NCBI RefSeq assembly: GCF_000006405.1
Contig: NW_003204833.1
Span: 67,221 to 126,331, forward strand
Length of the DNA: 59,111 nucleotides
From: Perkinsus marinus ATCC 50983
Lineage: Eukaryota; Perkinsozoa; Perkinsida; Perkinsidae
Direction: 5' to 3'
The position numbers and the translations under genes were made by a program. The notes under the pieces are model-generated. The model was not told the origin of the DNA, ran no database searches, and saw only the letters and a program-made list of their open reading frames with translations. Shown here piece by piece: positions 19,963 to 31,214 of this stretch; position 1 is the first letter of the stretch; every line of letters starts with the position of its first letter.

Positions 19963-22900
19963 ATGACGGACAACACCGTGGGTTCTTCTACAGCTGATAA
20001 CGATACAAAGACAGGTCTCTTCAGGCGGGTACGGTAGAGGCTTCCGAGTCGACCACAGTGGAGGAATTATCTTCGGATGACGACGACAAGGAGGGACTAC
20101 CGGCTGTGGCAGAGACGAAACCGACTGAGGCAACGAAGAAGCCCCTTTTGGTATGGTTCAGCTGTGGGGGAGGGTGTTCGATCGCCGTGGCTATGGTCAG
20201 CCCCTTGCTCCGATGTTCCTACCCCCACAAGAACGCCTGGCTGCATTAAAGAGGAGGGAGGCGGAGCTGGAGGCGGCTAAGGTCACTGAGACCAGTGAGA
20301 GACCACGGAAGGAGAGGAAGGCTCGGAAGGTAACTGCTATGGAAGGTGGAAAGTAGGAGGTCGTCATTACAGCCGTCTGAGAAGGGGAAGGGTAAAGCCA
20401 AAGAGACAGCCAACACGACGGAGGACGCGGAAGAGGAGGAGAGGAAGCTGGTGACACAGGAGAGGGAGGCGGAGGTGTCACCGGAGGCGACTGAGGAAAC
20501 GGTGATAGAGGAGGAAGGGGGACTCTTAGGGGAAACGATGGGGAAGAGTCCGCCTCCGGAGAAGAAGACTGTCGTAGGGTGGCCTCCGAGTGCCTTCGAC
20601 GATATGATAGTCGCATTCAGCCACTGGCCCCGATATTCGCGCCCAAGAGCGAACGCTTGCGGATGGCAGCTGAGAAGAAGCTTGCAGAGGAGAAGGGCGC
20701 TGTAGAGGAGACCAGGGGTGGTCGGAAGAGGCGTGTCTCGCGGGTCGGCCTGCAACAGGGCAGCCATCGTTTGAGCAACGACCCTGTTGGCCAGGTGAAG
20801 TACGTCATTGAGGACGCCTCAGAAGATGATGACGAACCCCCTCCTCCTCCACGACGGCGGAAACAGGCAGGGGGCGATGGCCAGTCGGCAGCGATAGTAG
20901 AGACCCTCTTCAGGTGGCCCGAGCTAAGCCAAAGGCTCGGAATAAGCCTCGACGATCACCCGAGTCGGAATCGGAGTATTCTACCTCTGAGGCCGAGTCG
21001 GTGTTGCCTCCTCCTCCTCCGCCCAAGGTGGTCTTGACTGAGTACAGTGCGGCTCCATTGAAGGTCGCGGGCTCATCGAAGTCTACAGGACCTGTATTCG
21101 GCATCTTTTCTGGACGCAGCAGTGGTAGGCGCGATGCTCAGAATCTTGTCTAATTAGCGGACTACTGAAATTCCCCGAATCATGTCAGCGTCCTCCCAGC
21201 CCAACTGCCGGTCGGAGGTCCCAGTAGAGCTCAAGGGGGTCTCCCCATCTCCCTTCTGTGGATCCATCAATTACATTGGTCACGAAGAAGTCGACCCTCC
21301 CATGACCCCTCTCTGGTCGAGCCGCCCCAGCCGCGTCCCTGAGGAAGCCCCCGAGATGCTCTCCCGGTCCTCGGCCGAAGTACGTCATCCTAGGGGGACC
21401 CCGACCGTCATCAGCTGAGCTTTCAGGTGCCATCTACGGTCGCCAGCAGCCAGGTAGTGGGCAAGAGCATAGGCCCTCTCCCTTCCTGGGACGAGGTCCG
21501 ACGTGATGATATCGAAGAGGCCGTAGGGGCGATGATGGTCCCTCGAGACGCCCGTGCCTGGTCGGCCCCGCTCGAGCCCCAAGATACGCATCAATGGCTG
21601 GCAGCCCGGATATCCTCAGGCATTATTAATCATCGTCCTGTACTGGCCTCGACATGGGGTGCTCTTCAGACCGGATGAATGCTCACGAGGACTGCAGACA
21701 ATATCACAAGAATTGGAATCGGCACCATCTCCTGCCCCCTTCCGCACGCCACAAGCACGCCTTAGCCAAGTGGCTCAAGCTGTGGGTAAAGCGAGCGGAT
21801 ACTGCTCGGGATCGTCGTCGCATGGAGGCAGCCACCACTGCGGTAGCTACAGCGGCAGCATCGAAGCGCCTACGGAAGGCTGGGGTAATGATGGAGATGT
21901 CGGCCCTGGGATTCGAACCTGCGACCTCTGCTGTGCCTATTCTCAGAAAGCCGCCGCGACGAGTTCAAAAGTCCAAGGAGCGCCCGAGTATGCTTGGGTC
22001 ATTTTGATATCGTATCACGTATCACTTCAGGGCCGATGAGGACGGCTGGATACAGAAGAAAGGCAGCAAGGGACGGACCAATGGCAGTCGGGGTCTCAGG
22101 CGTCGTAGGCCACCTTGGCACTAAGCCGGTTGCCTCTCTCTGTCCTCAGAAATGTGTTATGGATGCGACGGCTCGGTTTTGGTCTTCGAGCCTCCGAGTA
22201 AGAGTCGAGGCAAGCGGGGCCGGCGACAGTCAGATACCTCTGATGCCGAGGGGGTCGTCAGCGGCCCGACTTACACCCCTTTTGGATGCAGTGTTGTTAT
22301 CACTGGCGGCACCGGCTGTGGCAAGACTAGCTTAGTCTACGCTGCAGCTCGAGAGGTAATGTGCTCACACTAGCACTCGAAAGGTCGTGAGTTCAATTCT
22401 GGGGGCTAACATCCATCTCCGGCGTCCTCCGGTTCACATCGTTGACTCCTTCCTCGACATCCAGAACGGGGTGCTCGGGTTGTCAAAATTTTCCGCTCCC
22501 CTCAGGCTGGCGTAGCAGTGGTAGAGCTATCCGTCGACTCCTGTCCACCGGGTCACACCGTTCAAGTCGGCCTTATGATTGAGGAAGCCATCAAGAGCAG
22601 GTGTTGGCTTATCCACTCCTACCTACTTGTTAGTGTGTCCACCACCTGGTCAGCTCCGTCGATCTCCGAGGGAGTCAGCCTAGTGTCGCTTCGAGCTCCG
22701 ACGGCAAGTGTTCGCCTAGTCCTGAGGGAGATGCTCCGTTGAACACCGGCCTCCTACAGCTACTCTTAGTTGATGACGTTGACGCTATTGTCGCCAATGA
22801 TCGCAGGTGGGAAGCCTCTTGGTCCCCTTACATTTCGCCAACAAGGGTTTCATACCCATGCTTCATGTCAGTTACGGCTCTCTGTTCGGTCAGCTTATAG

Positions 22901-23993
22901 CGGCTTCCCGCCGCCCAGTGGTCTTCACGGCTCGATCGGTAGAGGACCTTCCGAGGCAACTCCGGCCTCAGCCGATACGTCGACGGGAGATTATAGAGTT
23001 CTGGGACGACCTGGACTCTTCCCCGTAGAACCTTCTTTCCGTATTCTGTCAGCGAATACCACTCCACAGACTACTCGTACAGTCGAGTCCGCAGCAGCTG
23101 CCTATCCCTCGGCCGTCTCCTAGGATGGTCATGGCCGTAGCTCTACAGCTTGCCGAGGCCCTCTATGGCGCGGACGTTGAGGTGTGTCGGCTCAGTGTGG
23201 GGAAATTTTTTGTGACTATCATCGCTCGACTTGGGCTGGCAACTTGCCTCCCGAATCGTGATTGAAAATTATCGATCACCATGGGATGGTTCACTGTCAT
23301 CATTGGCCGCTTTCAGAGCTCCGACTTGCCGCCACCGTCGTCTTGTACTGATTTCCGTCGAGCCACTCTAGAAGTAGAAGCATCCAGACGAGTCGAGGCG
23401 GCCGCCGTCCCCACTGAGGGCGGCGAGCCTAGTACATTACTGTTTAGTTCACAACAGGATCAGCTCACGTTAGAGGAGCTTAGCTCGGTCTCCCGCTTGC
23501 AGAGTGCAGTGGCGGCAGCGGCCTGGACGGAACCTCAGCAGCCAAAAGAGTCCGAGGTCGTTGAAGCGCTACGGTGTCTGGAGGGGAATCTTAGAGTGTC
23601 GAATAAGGAATGTCAAACCACTGTTATTCCTCTGGCTATGCATACGCTGGCCGAGCGAGATCTTGCTGGGACCGCTACCACGCGTCGAACTACTCGGGAG
23701 AACGCCACTGAGCTTTTCAAAATGTGACATCTTCACTGCTCCGCTCCGCCGAAGTGAGATCGAATTTCAGGTGGACGGAGAGGCAGCGTGTCCGGATGGG
23801 ACCGGCGGCGACTTTGAAGAGATGCCTAGCACAGGAAGCTGTCGGAGTCTTATTAGAACTCTACGATCGATACCCGGGCGTGACTACGATAGAATGCAGC
23901 CGTGCTGAGCCGAGCGAGGGCTCCCTTCCCGACACAGATATGGAGACCACCAACTCTCAGGCTGGGGTCGATTATCCTCCTCCTGGCGACTAG
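19963..23993 (+). CDS. ELG1/ATAD5-like AAA+ ATPase (RFC-like clamp unloader)
   Basis: Probable large subunit of the alternative clamp loader that unloads PCNA from replicated DNA. ATG 19963 gives MTDNT, then an intron to an acidic Ser/Asp-rich exon. Two copies of a motif QPLAP(M/I)F...ERL lie at about 20198 and 20618 in a charged, disordered N-terminal half. The AAA+ module follows. SVVITGGTGCGKTSLVYAAA is the Walker A (GTGCGKTS) at about 22290-22345. It is joined across intron 22356-22506 to AGVAVVELSVDSCPPGHTV. LLQLLLVDDVDAIVANDR is the Walker B near 22770. GFIPMLHVSYGSLFGQLIAA and RRPVVFTARSVEDLP lie where ATAD5 has its sensor-1 region. The C-terminal exons (LDLELSS-like helices near 23480, then YDRYPGVTTIE) end at 23993. 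The Walker B has D-D rather than D-E, as other large clamp-loader subunits vary here. Several exon ends between 20700 and 22150 are unresolved. The family call is good; RAD24 or CTF18 relatives are less likely by sequence around Walker B. Confidence 0.65.
21909..21919 (-). other. Intronic tRNA B-box/T-arm-like sequence 1
   Basis: Reverse complement GGTTCGAATCC is a perfect Pol III B box. It sits in an ELG1-like gene intron running from GTAATGATGG to TTCTCAG at about 21949. The extended match AGGTCGCAGGTTCGAATCCC resembles a tRNA T arm, but no cloverleaf can be folded around it. Confidence 0.6.
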
Positions 23994-24093
23994 ATTTGCT
24001 GATGAATTTATGCACGTTTTCACCATGATCATTGTTCTCTTCGAGTTCGGATGAGGCTCACTATTGCGGTTAGCTCTCTTGCCACCCTTCGTA

Positions 24094-24372
24094 ATGGCTT
24101 CCAAAGCTCCAGAGGATCCACGGGTGAACACCCCTCAGCGTCCGCCGATACCACCGCCAAGAGTGCTTGGTACCAAGAGCCCAGCCTTACACGATATAGA
24201 CGATGAACAGATATACCTGCAGCGACGAGGGCAGCGTTTTGCATTTCTCACGCAAGCCGATGGAAGTGGATCGCGTGGACGATCTCGGTGTATCGCCTTC
24301 TGGGCAGCCCTCATCACAGCCCTGCTTGTGATCGTGGGTATCACAGTCATTGTACAATTATATGCTCGATGA
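24094..24372 (+). CDS. Small tail-anchored membrane protein
   Basis: Single-exon ORF of 92 aa from ATG 24094. The N-terminal part is Pro-rich (TPQRPPIPPPRV), the middle is polar, and the C-terminus is one hydrophobic helix (CIAFWAALITALLVIVGITV) followed by only a few residues ending in Arg. This is the layout of a tail-anchored protein with a cytosolic N-terminus. No SNARE motif or other family signature is visible. ATG 24094 is preferred over upstream in-frame non-ATG codons. It lies about 100 bases after the ELG1-like stop on the same strand. Function unknown. Confidence 0.55.
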   Translation: MASKAPEDPRVNTPQRPPIPPPRVLGTKSPALHDIDDEQIYLQRRGQRFAFLTQADGSGSRGRSRCIAFWAALITALLVIVGITVIVQLYAR

Positions 24373-24718
24373 CTCGATTAGTAGACTACTGGTGTCTCTG
24401 ATCATTTTCGCTGTCGTCGCCTTTCGTATCAAGGAGGCTTCCTATTGCGCGTCGAAATTAGCTCTTTGAGGCCTGTTATCGCTCGATCCTATCTTAAAGA
24501 TGGGAGATAATGTTTATTTGACTTTCATTAATATTATTTCATCTCGAGTTCTTGTTCATTAAGTTGCGGCGGCCGGATATATAAACAGAGCACTGAAACC
24601 GCTTGCTACAATTGATTGAACAATCGCTTCGTCGTATCAACTGGATAGCACTAGAGTGCTCAACTGATGACGCGACACAATGCAGGGTTAGAGAGGATCT
24701 CACCATGACAATAACATA
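24373..24718. other. Convergent intergenic region
   Basis: Between the tail-anchored ORF (plus) and the stop of the START-domain gene (minus), so it should hold 3' ends. A TATA-like ATATATAAA occurs at 24577-24585 but no start lies downstream of it on the plus strand. Nothing else recognised. Confidence 0.4.
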
Positions 24719-27700
24719 TCATAGGCTCGTTGTCTCCACATGTCGAGAGATCGAGGGCACATGCTGAGCTAAGTAGATCTCCATTAAGCGGGCATAGTCA
24801 GTGTGTTGTGAACGGTACTTCCGGCATGCCTCCTCGAGACTCTCGACCCTGAGACACAATCAGCGCACTAGGACATTGACTCAGTTCTTGAACGAAATCG
24901 AATAGGAGCATCTAGATCCGTCGAGTGAAGGGGTACGCGAGCACCATTTAACCAACAATGGATCCAGTCAAGATGATAGCACACGACAACGGCAGAGAAT
25001 TACATACGTAGCAGCATAACAGACGCATTGCTGCTACACTTGTACGTCATGAGAAACTTGATGTGTCAAGTTGACACTGTCAACACTCTGCCCTGATATC
25101 GGAGGTGCTTACCATTGGACAGGAACACGGCCGGCAGCAGTATTGACGATCCACTTTGGTATCAGGCCTTTGATGTCCGTCTGAGACAGTATGAAAAGTG
25201 ACGTGTCATTGCAACCTGCGGCCTGCTCGATTATGTAGCCCGAAATAACAGTCTCGGCTCTGATGTACTGAGCGACCTGGTCAAGGCTTTACCGCGTTCG
25301 GCCGAGGTATTTTCTGTACTTCTGGCAGCTCTGCGCGAGATGCACTGCGCATGAGAATCAAGAAACGCTTGCCGTCTAGGTTGGTTTTGGAGGGATCGAC
25401 GATCATGCGACGATACTGTAAGAAGTCCCTTGGCTGCACACCGAATGGGGCCTGAAAGGGACTCTAACAGAGGGGTGCAAGGAATGAGGACGAACCCGCA
25501 GGACGCAATAGACAGTGTCGGAGAATTCATCGCTTCTGGATGGTTTCAACAATCTCATCTCACTGAAAGTTTTGTCCCACTCGACGCGCCTCCTGGGAAG
25601 ACTCTCAGAACGGAAGAGCGTGCTGTTACTGTCACTTGAAGTCATGAATATGGTAGAGTACGAGCTCAGCTGGAGTGTTCGTCACGGTAGCCCAGGCTCG
25701 AACGAGCACTGATGGCGATCCGTCAGACTTAAGCTTGACCACCTGAGTGAGGCCAACTTTTCCAGAGCACTGCAGCAACACCTGCCTTGATTTTCGCCTT
25801 ATCGATGCAGACATCCCAGCCGCCACAAGACTCTCTCTCCTTTTCTTCAAGGAATCGAAACTCTCCCTGCATTGAACGGTGAGACTAGCTGACACGACCA
25901 GTGTCACCAAGCCTATGGGTAGCTTATGCTTGAGCTCAATGTCGAAGTTGAGGAAATCGTCAAAGCACTCGAAAAAGACTTCCCGATTCGCCTGATATGA
26001 ATGTGGTGAAGTAGCGAGCGGCAGAGGTCCCGAGAGTAAATCGAGCAGGCGCTGCTACTGTGTACTGCGGAAAGGCAAATCCTTTCTGGTGCATTGTCTC
26101 CCTCATTGGTTGCTCCTGTCGACAGGACCTACATGACGAGTACGATATGTGGCCTGAGCGTCGTACAGGCAGATTCGCTCCCCGAACAGTCCCGTGGATG
26201 TCATCGAGATTTCGACCTCTGAAACGCATAGGAAAGGCCCCAGGGGTTGACTGCAGGACCGACCTAGAGCTGGAGGCCGGCGACACGTAGGGTGTATCGA
26301 CTTCACCGTTTTCGACTGAGAATGAGAGTATATTTGACCCACGGTAGCTCGATAGGGAACCTCCAATTGAGAGAGCATCCGACGCCCTTCTCCACGGTCT
26401 GCTCATCTGTGATGTTGCCTTGCGTAACTGAAGGTAGTCATGATCGGTGGCTCCCTTAGCTTTCTCTACCGCCTCATGGAGACTGCCCCGCTCTGGCTCT
26501 CGTCTTTCTCGTTCCAGAGCATCCTTATATCTGTAGTACGCCAACAATGCATGTATGACTGGAGTGACCTACACGAGGCTCTCGATGACTTTCTGTGTCG
26601 CAGGTGGTGGGTGCCACTGAGAGTGCTCGTATATGGGCTGAGGTGGTACAAATATGATGAACTGGCCTAGTTTAACTGAGTATCTCAGCAAAAAAATCGT
26701 CACCTTAATATTGGGATGCTCAATGAAAGCCTTCATTCGTTTCACCACTTCGAAATGCGGCTTTGACGACAATGCCTCGTCCATCGCCACCAGAGTTCCC
26801 AGTATGTCCACGCAGATGTGTAGGAAGTCAATGCTTGATAAGGTTCGCCAGTTCTATCATGATTCTCAAGCGGCCCATGCACATGTTATCACTTGCAAGA
26901 AGTCCTCCACATATATCCATAGACATCGATGGACATCATCACGACAGAGGAAGCAGCAAAGGAGTGTCTAAATGGGGGGGAGGGAGCACCTCCGTATGTA
27001 TGAACATACTAAGAGCTAATAGGCCTCTAAATGATGTAAATCCTAGCTCCTAGTAAGATCAATTCATTCGACCGGGGGCGGCTATGCCACTAGTGCACTA
27101 AAATATGCCTCAGTACAGTCAATTTCGTCAGCCGGGGCGGCTATGCCACCAGTACTCGAAGATATGCCTCAGTACAGTCAATTTCGTCAGCCGGGGCGGC
27201 TATGCCACCAGTACTCGAAGATATGCCTCAGTACAGTCAATTTCGTCAGCCGGGGCGGCCATGCCACCGGTATTCAAAGATATGCCTCAGTACAGTCAAT
27301 TTCGTCAGCCGGGGCGGCTATGCCACCAGTACTCAAAGATATGCCTCAGTACAGTCAATTTCGTCCGCCGGGGCGGCTATGCCACCAGTACTCAAAGATA
27401 TGCCTCAGTACAGCCAATTTTGTCGGCCGGGGCGGCTATGCCACCGCTATTCAAAGATATGCCACAGTACAGTCAATTTCGTCAGCCGGGGCGGCTATGC
27501 CACCGGTACTCAAAGATATGCCTCAGTACAATCGCTTTCGTCGGTACAGGTCCATTCGGGAGTATCGATTCCGCTGCGAATAAGACGGGCCTTGTTTGGG
27601 GTCAAGTGTGCCATCGTTAATTTCCAGGGGCAAACTGCCACTGAATACTCACTAGAGTCTCTTCTAGGTGGAGTCGCAGTCCTGCAATGCCATATCTTAG

Positions 27701-28300
27701 ATCAACTGGTTAGATCTTAGCATCAACAAGTTGGAGTACCACAATTCGTTGAAATTAGAGTTCATTAAATCAGACCGACAATAACTCCTCTTCTCGTACT
27801 ACTGCGCAACTGATTGTGCTAAGGCATATCTTGGGAACTGCTGGCTGTGATTGCACCCACAAGGTTCTAGCGTGTCACAAAGAGTCTCACCAGTTCCTTC
27901 TTGGCTGCGTTAGATATTGTTCCGATCTCTGCGACGGGCTTGAACTCAGTGATAACCTGAATGTTGGGATACCCCTTCTCCAACGTAGCCTCGATAATCT
28001 TACACTCTCGAGAAAACCTGCTGGATCTTCGCTGTGTGAGAACCGGTCTGAAGCGTATCGTATAAGGTACTTGAGTCGGCGATGTTCCCGAGATGCTAAC
28101 AGACGGCCGGTCCTTTGCTGAGATGGAATTGAGATTGATATGCAGGGCCAGACAGGAAAATTATGATCATCACTTCTCGTTTGTCCAATACTAGACCGAT
28201 TAAGGTACCAATGCCGGCACCCAGAGCACCGAGGACAACCATCCCTATAGGGCCGAATGGTAGTGCCAGAAGACCAAGGAAGGCTCCTGAGAGTATCATA
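24719..28300 (-). CDS. START-domain lipid-binding protein with N-terminal hydrophobic segment
   Basis: Minus-strand multi-exon gene. From the N-terminus: a Gly-rich hydrophobic stretch (FLGLLALPFGPIGMVVLGAL then GAGIGTLIGLVLDKRE, 28290-28170), and a coding block YLIRYASDRFSHSED. KIIEATLEKGYPNIQVITEF (near 27990-27930) follows, then a long intron with a minisatellite, then DEALSSKPHFEVVKRMKAFI and a charged Arg/Ser-rich exon (26547-25960). The START domain is VLVRAWATVTNTPAELVLYH, then RRRVEWDKTFSEMRLL, DPSKTNLDGKRFLILMRSAS, AETVISGYIIEQAAG and SLFILSQTDIKGLIPKWIVN. The 'WD' and 'QTDIKGxIPxW' motifs are diagnostic. The last exon (24848-24719) encodes VESLEEACRKYRSQHTDYAR and ends at TGA 24719-24721. 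START domains bind and move lipids between membranes. The Gly-rich segment may be a membrane anchor (inference). The 5' end could extend beyond 28300 towards 28870, where coding character continues. Confidence 0.72.
27064..27541. repeat. 59-bp tandem repeat (minisatellite), about 8 units
   Basis: Units begin CAGTACAGTCAATTTCGTC at 27111, 27170, 27229, 27288, 27347, 27406 (CAGTACAGCC variant), 27465 and 27524, a constant 59-base period with few substitutions; the first and last units are degenerate. It lies in an intron of the minus-strand START gene. Because 59 is not a multiple of three and the unit has no plus-strand stop in any phase, all three plus frames stay open. Confidence 0.92.
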
Positions 28301-29168
28301 TTGGTCTTGTGTGTAGATGTACGAAGGCTAACCTCCGACCCATGCGCCAGTCTCTTTCTTTCTAGTATACGGTCTATGCTGCAGGCGCGAAGTCCAATGT
28401 TGGTCGAACAATGTCATGTCCACATCCTCTCGGGAAGTCATAGGGACCTGCTCAAGACGGTTGGAACGGAGGGTATTATTAATGAGCGCTTGGGGATGAT
28501 TATTCGCCTTGTCGTGTCAGAGGTCGTCTGCTTCTGCTTCTGCGATTATCCATCGCTCACACAGTGTGCCCTTTTTGTATTTTCGAGTGACTCAGGCTGA
28601 GCTTTCAGAACTGATGATATTTCACCTCCATTGTAGATCTCCCCCGCGAGGGAGATCGTCGAGAACGTGTCGGGCTCCTCGGAAGAGTTCCCTCGGAACC
28701 CGCCTTGGTGTTGGCTGTTACCAGGTCGGGGCCCGAACCGATATTCATGTTAAAGCAGCAGTCGAGCTTGCTAAGTATACACTGAACTGGCGACTTCAGG
28801 GCAAGGGCGGCGTTGTGGATACACTCGATCGATTTTTCCGATTGGACCCACTCCGACCCGAATCGACTCAAACCATCATGTTTTGGAGACCGACGAGATC
28901 CATCATGTGATCTTCCAAGTCCTAAGGCGATTCATCTGCTAAAAGCTCACAAAGTCGACTAGCAGATGAGGAGTATTAGACACCGATATACCTCAGCAGG
29001 ATGAGTCTTCCGGTTGACAAACAGATCTTCCCCTACTTCAACAAAACAGGAGTTCAAGTTCCGTGGTCTCCGAAAAAAAACCAATCTGTACAATGATGAG
29101 CCGACGGTAAGATTTAAGACTAAGTGAAAATCGAGTGCGCAAAGACCGATGGAATGTTACTGTCAATG
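28301..29168. other. Upstream of START gene; possible 5' exon, otherwise no gene
   Basis: Minus-strand open stretches (28871-28605, Ser/Arg-rich SPTRSRRSPSRGRS) may belong to the 5' end of the START gene, but no splice pair ties them in. The region 28900-29168 shows nothing. Confidence 0.35.
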
Positions 29169-30527
29169 TTAAGGAAGGAGTCGCAGCCAACTCGACCTGT
29201 TACGTAAAGTCCCAGGGTTTGAGGAAAAATCTTTGAACTCAGTTTGAGTAAGCCTCAGACTAGTAACTGCCACAACTAAAGCGAAATCCTTGATAACAGC
29301 CATTTCCATATATGGCGTGAGGTTGTAGCTATCGTACGCCCCATTCTCATGTTCAAACTTGGAAAAGCGATCGTTTGAGTGCCAGCAGTGAACATGTTTG
29401 ACCATAGGATCCGACACTAGGTCGGAACTAGCCGCCCCGACATCCAGATTGCCGTGCCCATCTCCTGATTTGGCGAAAGACGCTATATGATTGAGCGCTA
29501 GATGTCCACTGTACATAGTGACAACGCCCCAATGCCAATGAGGCCATCCAAGAATGCCTGCACAGCACTTCTCGTATTCCGAGTATTCCTCCGCAATAAG
29601 CCATCGTGCGGCAGCCACACTCAAACGGGCGGCGGCTCGAGCCAGCGTGAGCCTAGCAAACCAGGTACTGCCCACATTGCGGTGATTGAATTCATTTCGC
29701 AATCCGAGTGTCTTGGATACATATAATAAGTGGGCATCATTATTCTCTACACTATATCCGCCTAGACCCACAACGATGTTGACGTCACTCGGTAGTGTCC
29801 AGTTGTAGAAACCCGGCATCACGAAAACGTCAGTATCAGTGCGAAGAACTAGATCGTAGGCATAACCATCGTATTCAGCGAAGCTGAGAATGCTATTCAT
29901 GTAGCCAGAATACCGAACAAGAGGGTCCTCTGGTTGGGAAGGTGACCGAGTCCGATCTTCGAGACGCGTGTAAGGGGCGATAACACACCGCGATGGCGTT
30001 GAGAAGTCATGTCGGACATCTCTCACGCAGCCGAGGCCGGCGGCGAGATCAGCCGCCCGTTCGTCGGTGAAAATGACAAGATCTGTGCGCAAGTGAGGAG
30101 GTTCTTCGGACAAAGCCAGAAGCCAGGAGAGGTAGAGGGCTCTCAGTTCGCGATTCCGTTTATCGCCACCATCGCGAGGTAAACAGATCATTACAGCTCG
30201 CACAGTGTTCGGGCTCGCTGTCACAGTGTTCAACGCCTCCATGACGGAGTCAACGTCAGCAGCAGCTCTCTTGATCTCGTCCTTGAGGTGAGCCTGACCT
30301 TGAGGAGTCTTCCAGTATGCTTCACTGCCAATGGTATCCCAAAGTGGGGTAGTTCCATTCTCGCTTGTGGATTCCACCAACGGTCGATTAACCTTTGAAT
30401 GCTCTCCAAATCGGAGGAACGACTGCAGAGAGCCTCGACGTTGGGTAGATGGCGCAAGCCACATGCCAACTTGCACCCCCAAGGCGAGCAACAGAATCCC
30501 AGCCATTGCAGTGATGAGGACCGACAT
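29169..30527 (-). CDS. Type II membrane glycosyltransferase-like protein (DxD motif)
   Basis: Intronless ORF of 452 aa. An N-terminal hydrophobic anchor (VLITAMAGILLLALGVQVGM) is followed by a stem and a large luminal domain. Features of a nucleotide-sugar transferase: RTDLVIFTDERA, then DGYAYDLVLRTDTDVFVMPG with the DTD motif at about residues 229-231 preceded by a hydrophobic strand. NIVVGLGGYSV, HRNVGSTWFARLT and GWPHWHWGVVTMYSGHLALN follow, then VKHVHCWHSNDRFSKFE. The ...H.H...W.GVV... block near the C-terminus resembles the acceptor-side region of lineage-specific DxD proteins of protists (the DUF7164-like group, named from memory). Golgi localisation and sugar transfer are inferred; donor and acceptor are unknown. 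It has no introns, unlike most neighbours. Confidence 0.7.
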   Translation of the reverse strand: MSVLITAMAGILLLALGVQVGMWLAPSTQRRGSLQSFLRFGEHSKVNRPLVESTSENGTTPLWDTIGSEAYWKTPQGQAHLKDEIKRAAADVDSVMEALNTVTASPNTVRAVMICLPRDGGDKRNRELRALYLSWLLALSEEPPHLRTDLVIFTDERAADLAAGLGCVRDVRHDFSTPSRCVIAPYTRLEDRTRSPSQPEDPLVRYSGYMNSILSFAEYDGYAYDLVLRTDTDVFVMPGFYNWTLPSDVNIVVGLGGYSVENNDAHLLYVSKTLGLRNEFNHRNVGSTWFARLTLARAAARLSVAAARWLIAEEYSEYEKCCAGILGWPHWHWGVVTMYSGHLALNHIASFAKSGDGHGNLDVGAASSDLVSDPMVKHVHCWHSNDRFSKFEHENGAYDSYNLTPYMEMAVIKDFALVVAVTSLRLTQTEFKDFSSNPGTLRNRSSWLRLLP

Positions 30528-31214
30528 GGGGTCGCTGAGGATTAACTAAATGAGTCAGCGCTAAATCCGAGCTCAGCGTTAGTTAGGTCATATGGGGTTG
30601 CGTAGCCATTGAGAGAACCCCGCCACACACCGCCTTGTAGCGAGGCCAACACAGGATCTCGACCCCCCTCCCCCTCCATCTAGGAGCGACATGTACCATT
30701 CGGATTTTGGGTTTTACTCCGCCCGTCTCATCACAACGAGACGGCGAATCTCGAGAAGCATTGTACTGATTTGAGAACAATCAAGAATATGACAGAATTG
30801 CTCAATAGTTATACAAAGAGTTTCCATGTCAACCTACGACGAGTTACTTATTTATGCCTGGCTGGCAAAGTTCATATATCGATTAGCATGGCGAGCGCTG
30901 TTGCAAGAACAATTGAGTACTTCCATGTCTCCTGCTCTTGTTTACTAGTGGAACCCCGTCGCTACGCCTACTGATGACGAAAGTGACCATTACCACGATG
31001 AAGCCATAGGACAAAATCTTGATGATGCTAGCTATGCTACGTCTCCTCGACGTAAGAAGCATCGGTCCTCATGATTCATGTTCATTCCCATAGTGTGCGA
31101 CCTAACACTTTTTGTGTTGTCAATGCTGTAATGTTGTTTCTGACGTCAACAATTTGTTTACAACTACGGTAGCAGGGAACAATTCGTTGCTATAAGTTTG
31201 TGTAATGTGGTACT
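30528..31214. other. Divergent promoter region with one weak plus-strand ORF
   Basis: Separates the minus-strand glycosyltransferase-like gene from the plus-strand secreted protein gene. A frame from ATG 30826 (STYDELLIYAWLAKFIYRLA) and one ending at 31071 (DDESDHYHDEAIGQNLDDAS...KKHRSS) are in the same frame but separated by TAG. They could be two exons, but no intron fits both phase and GT-AG rules, so no gene is called. Confidence 0.3.

Noticed and set aside
20197-20767. Long minus-strand ORFs (Ser/Pro/Leu-rich)
   Set aside because: They are antisense shadows of the acidic Glu/Lys-rich exons of the plus-strand ELG1-like gene.
27105-27620. Tandem repeat read as a repeat protein or CRISPR-like array
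   Set aside because: No spacers (units are contiguous), eukaryotic context, and open frames follow from a stop-free 59-base unit.
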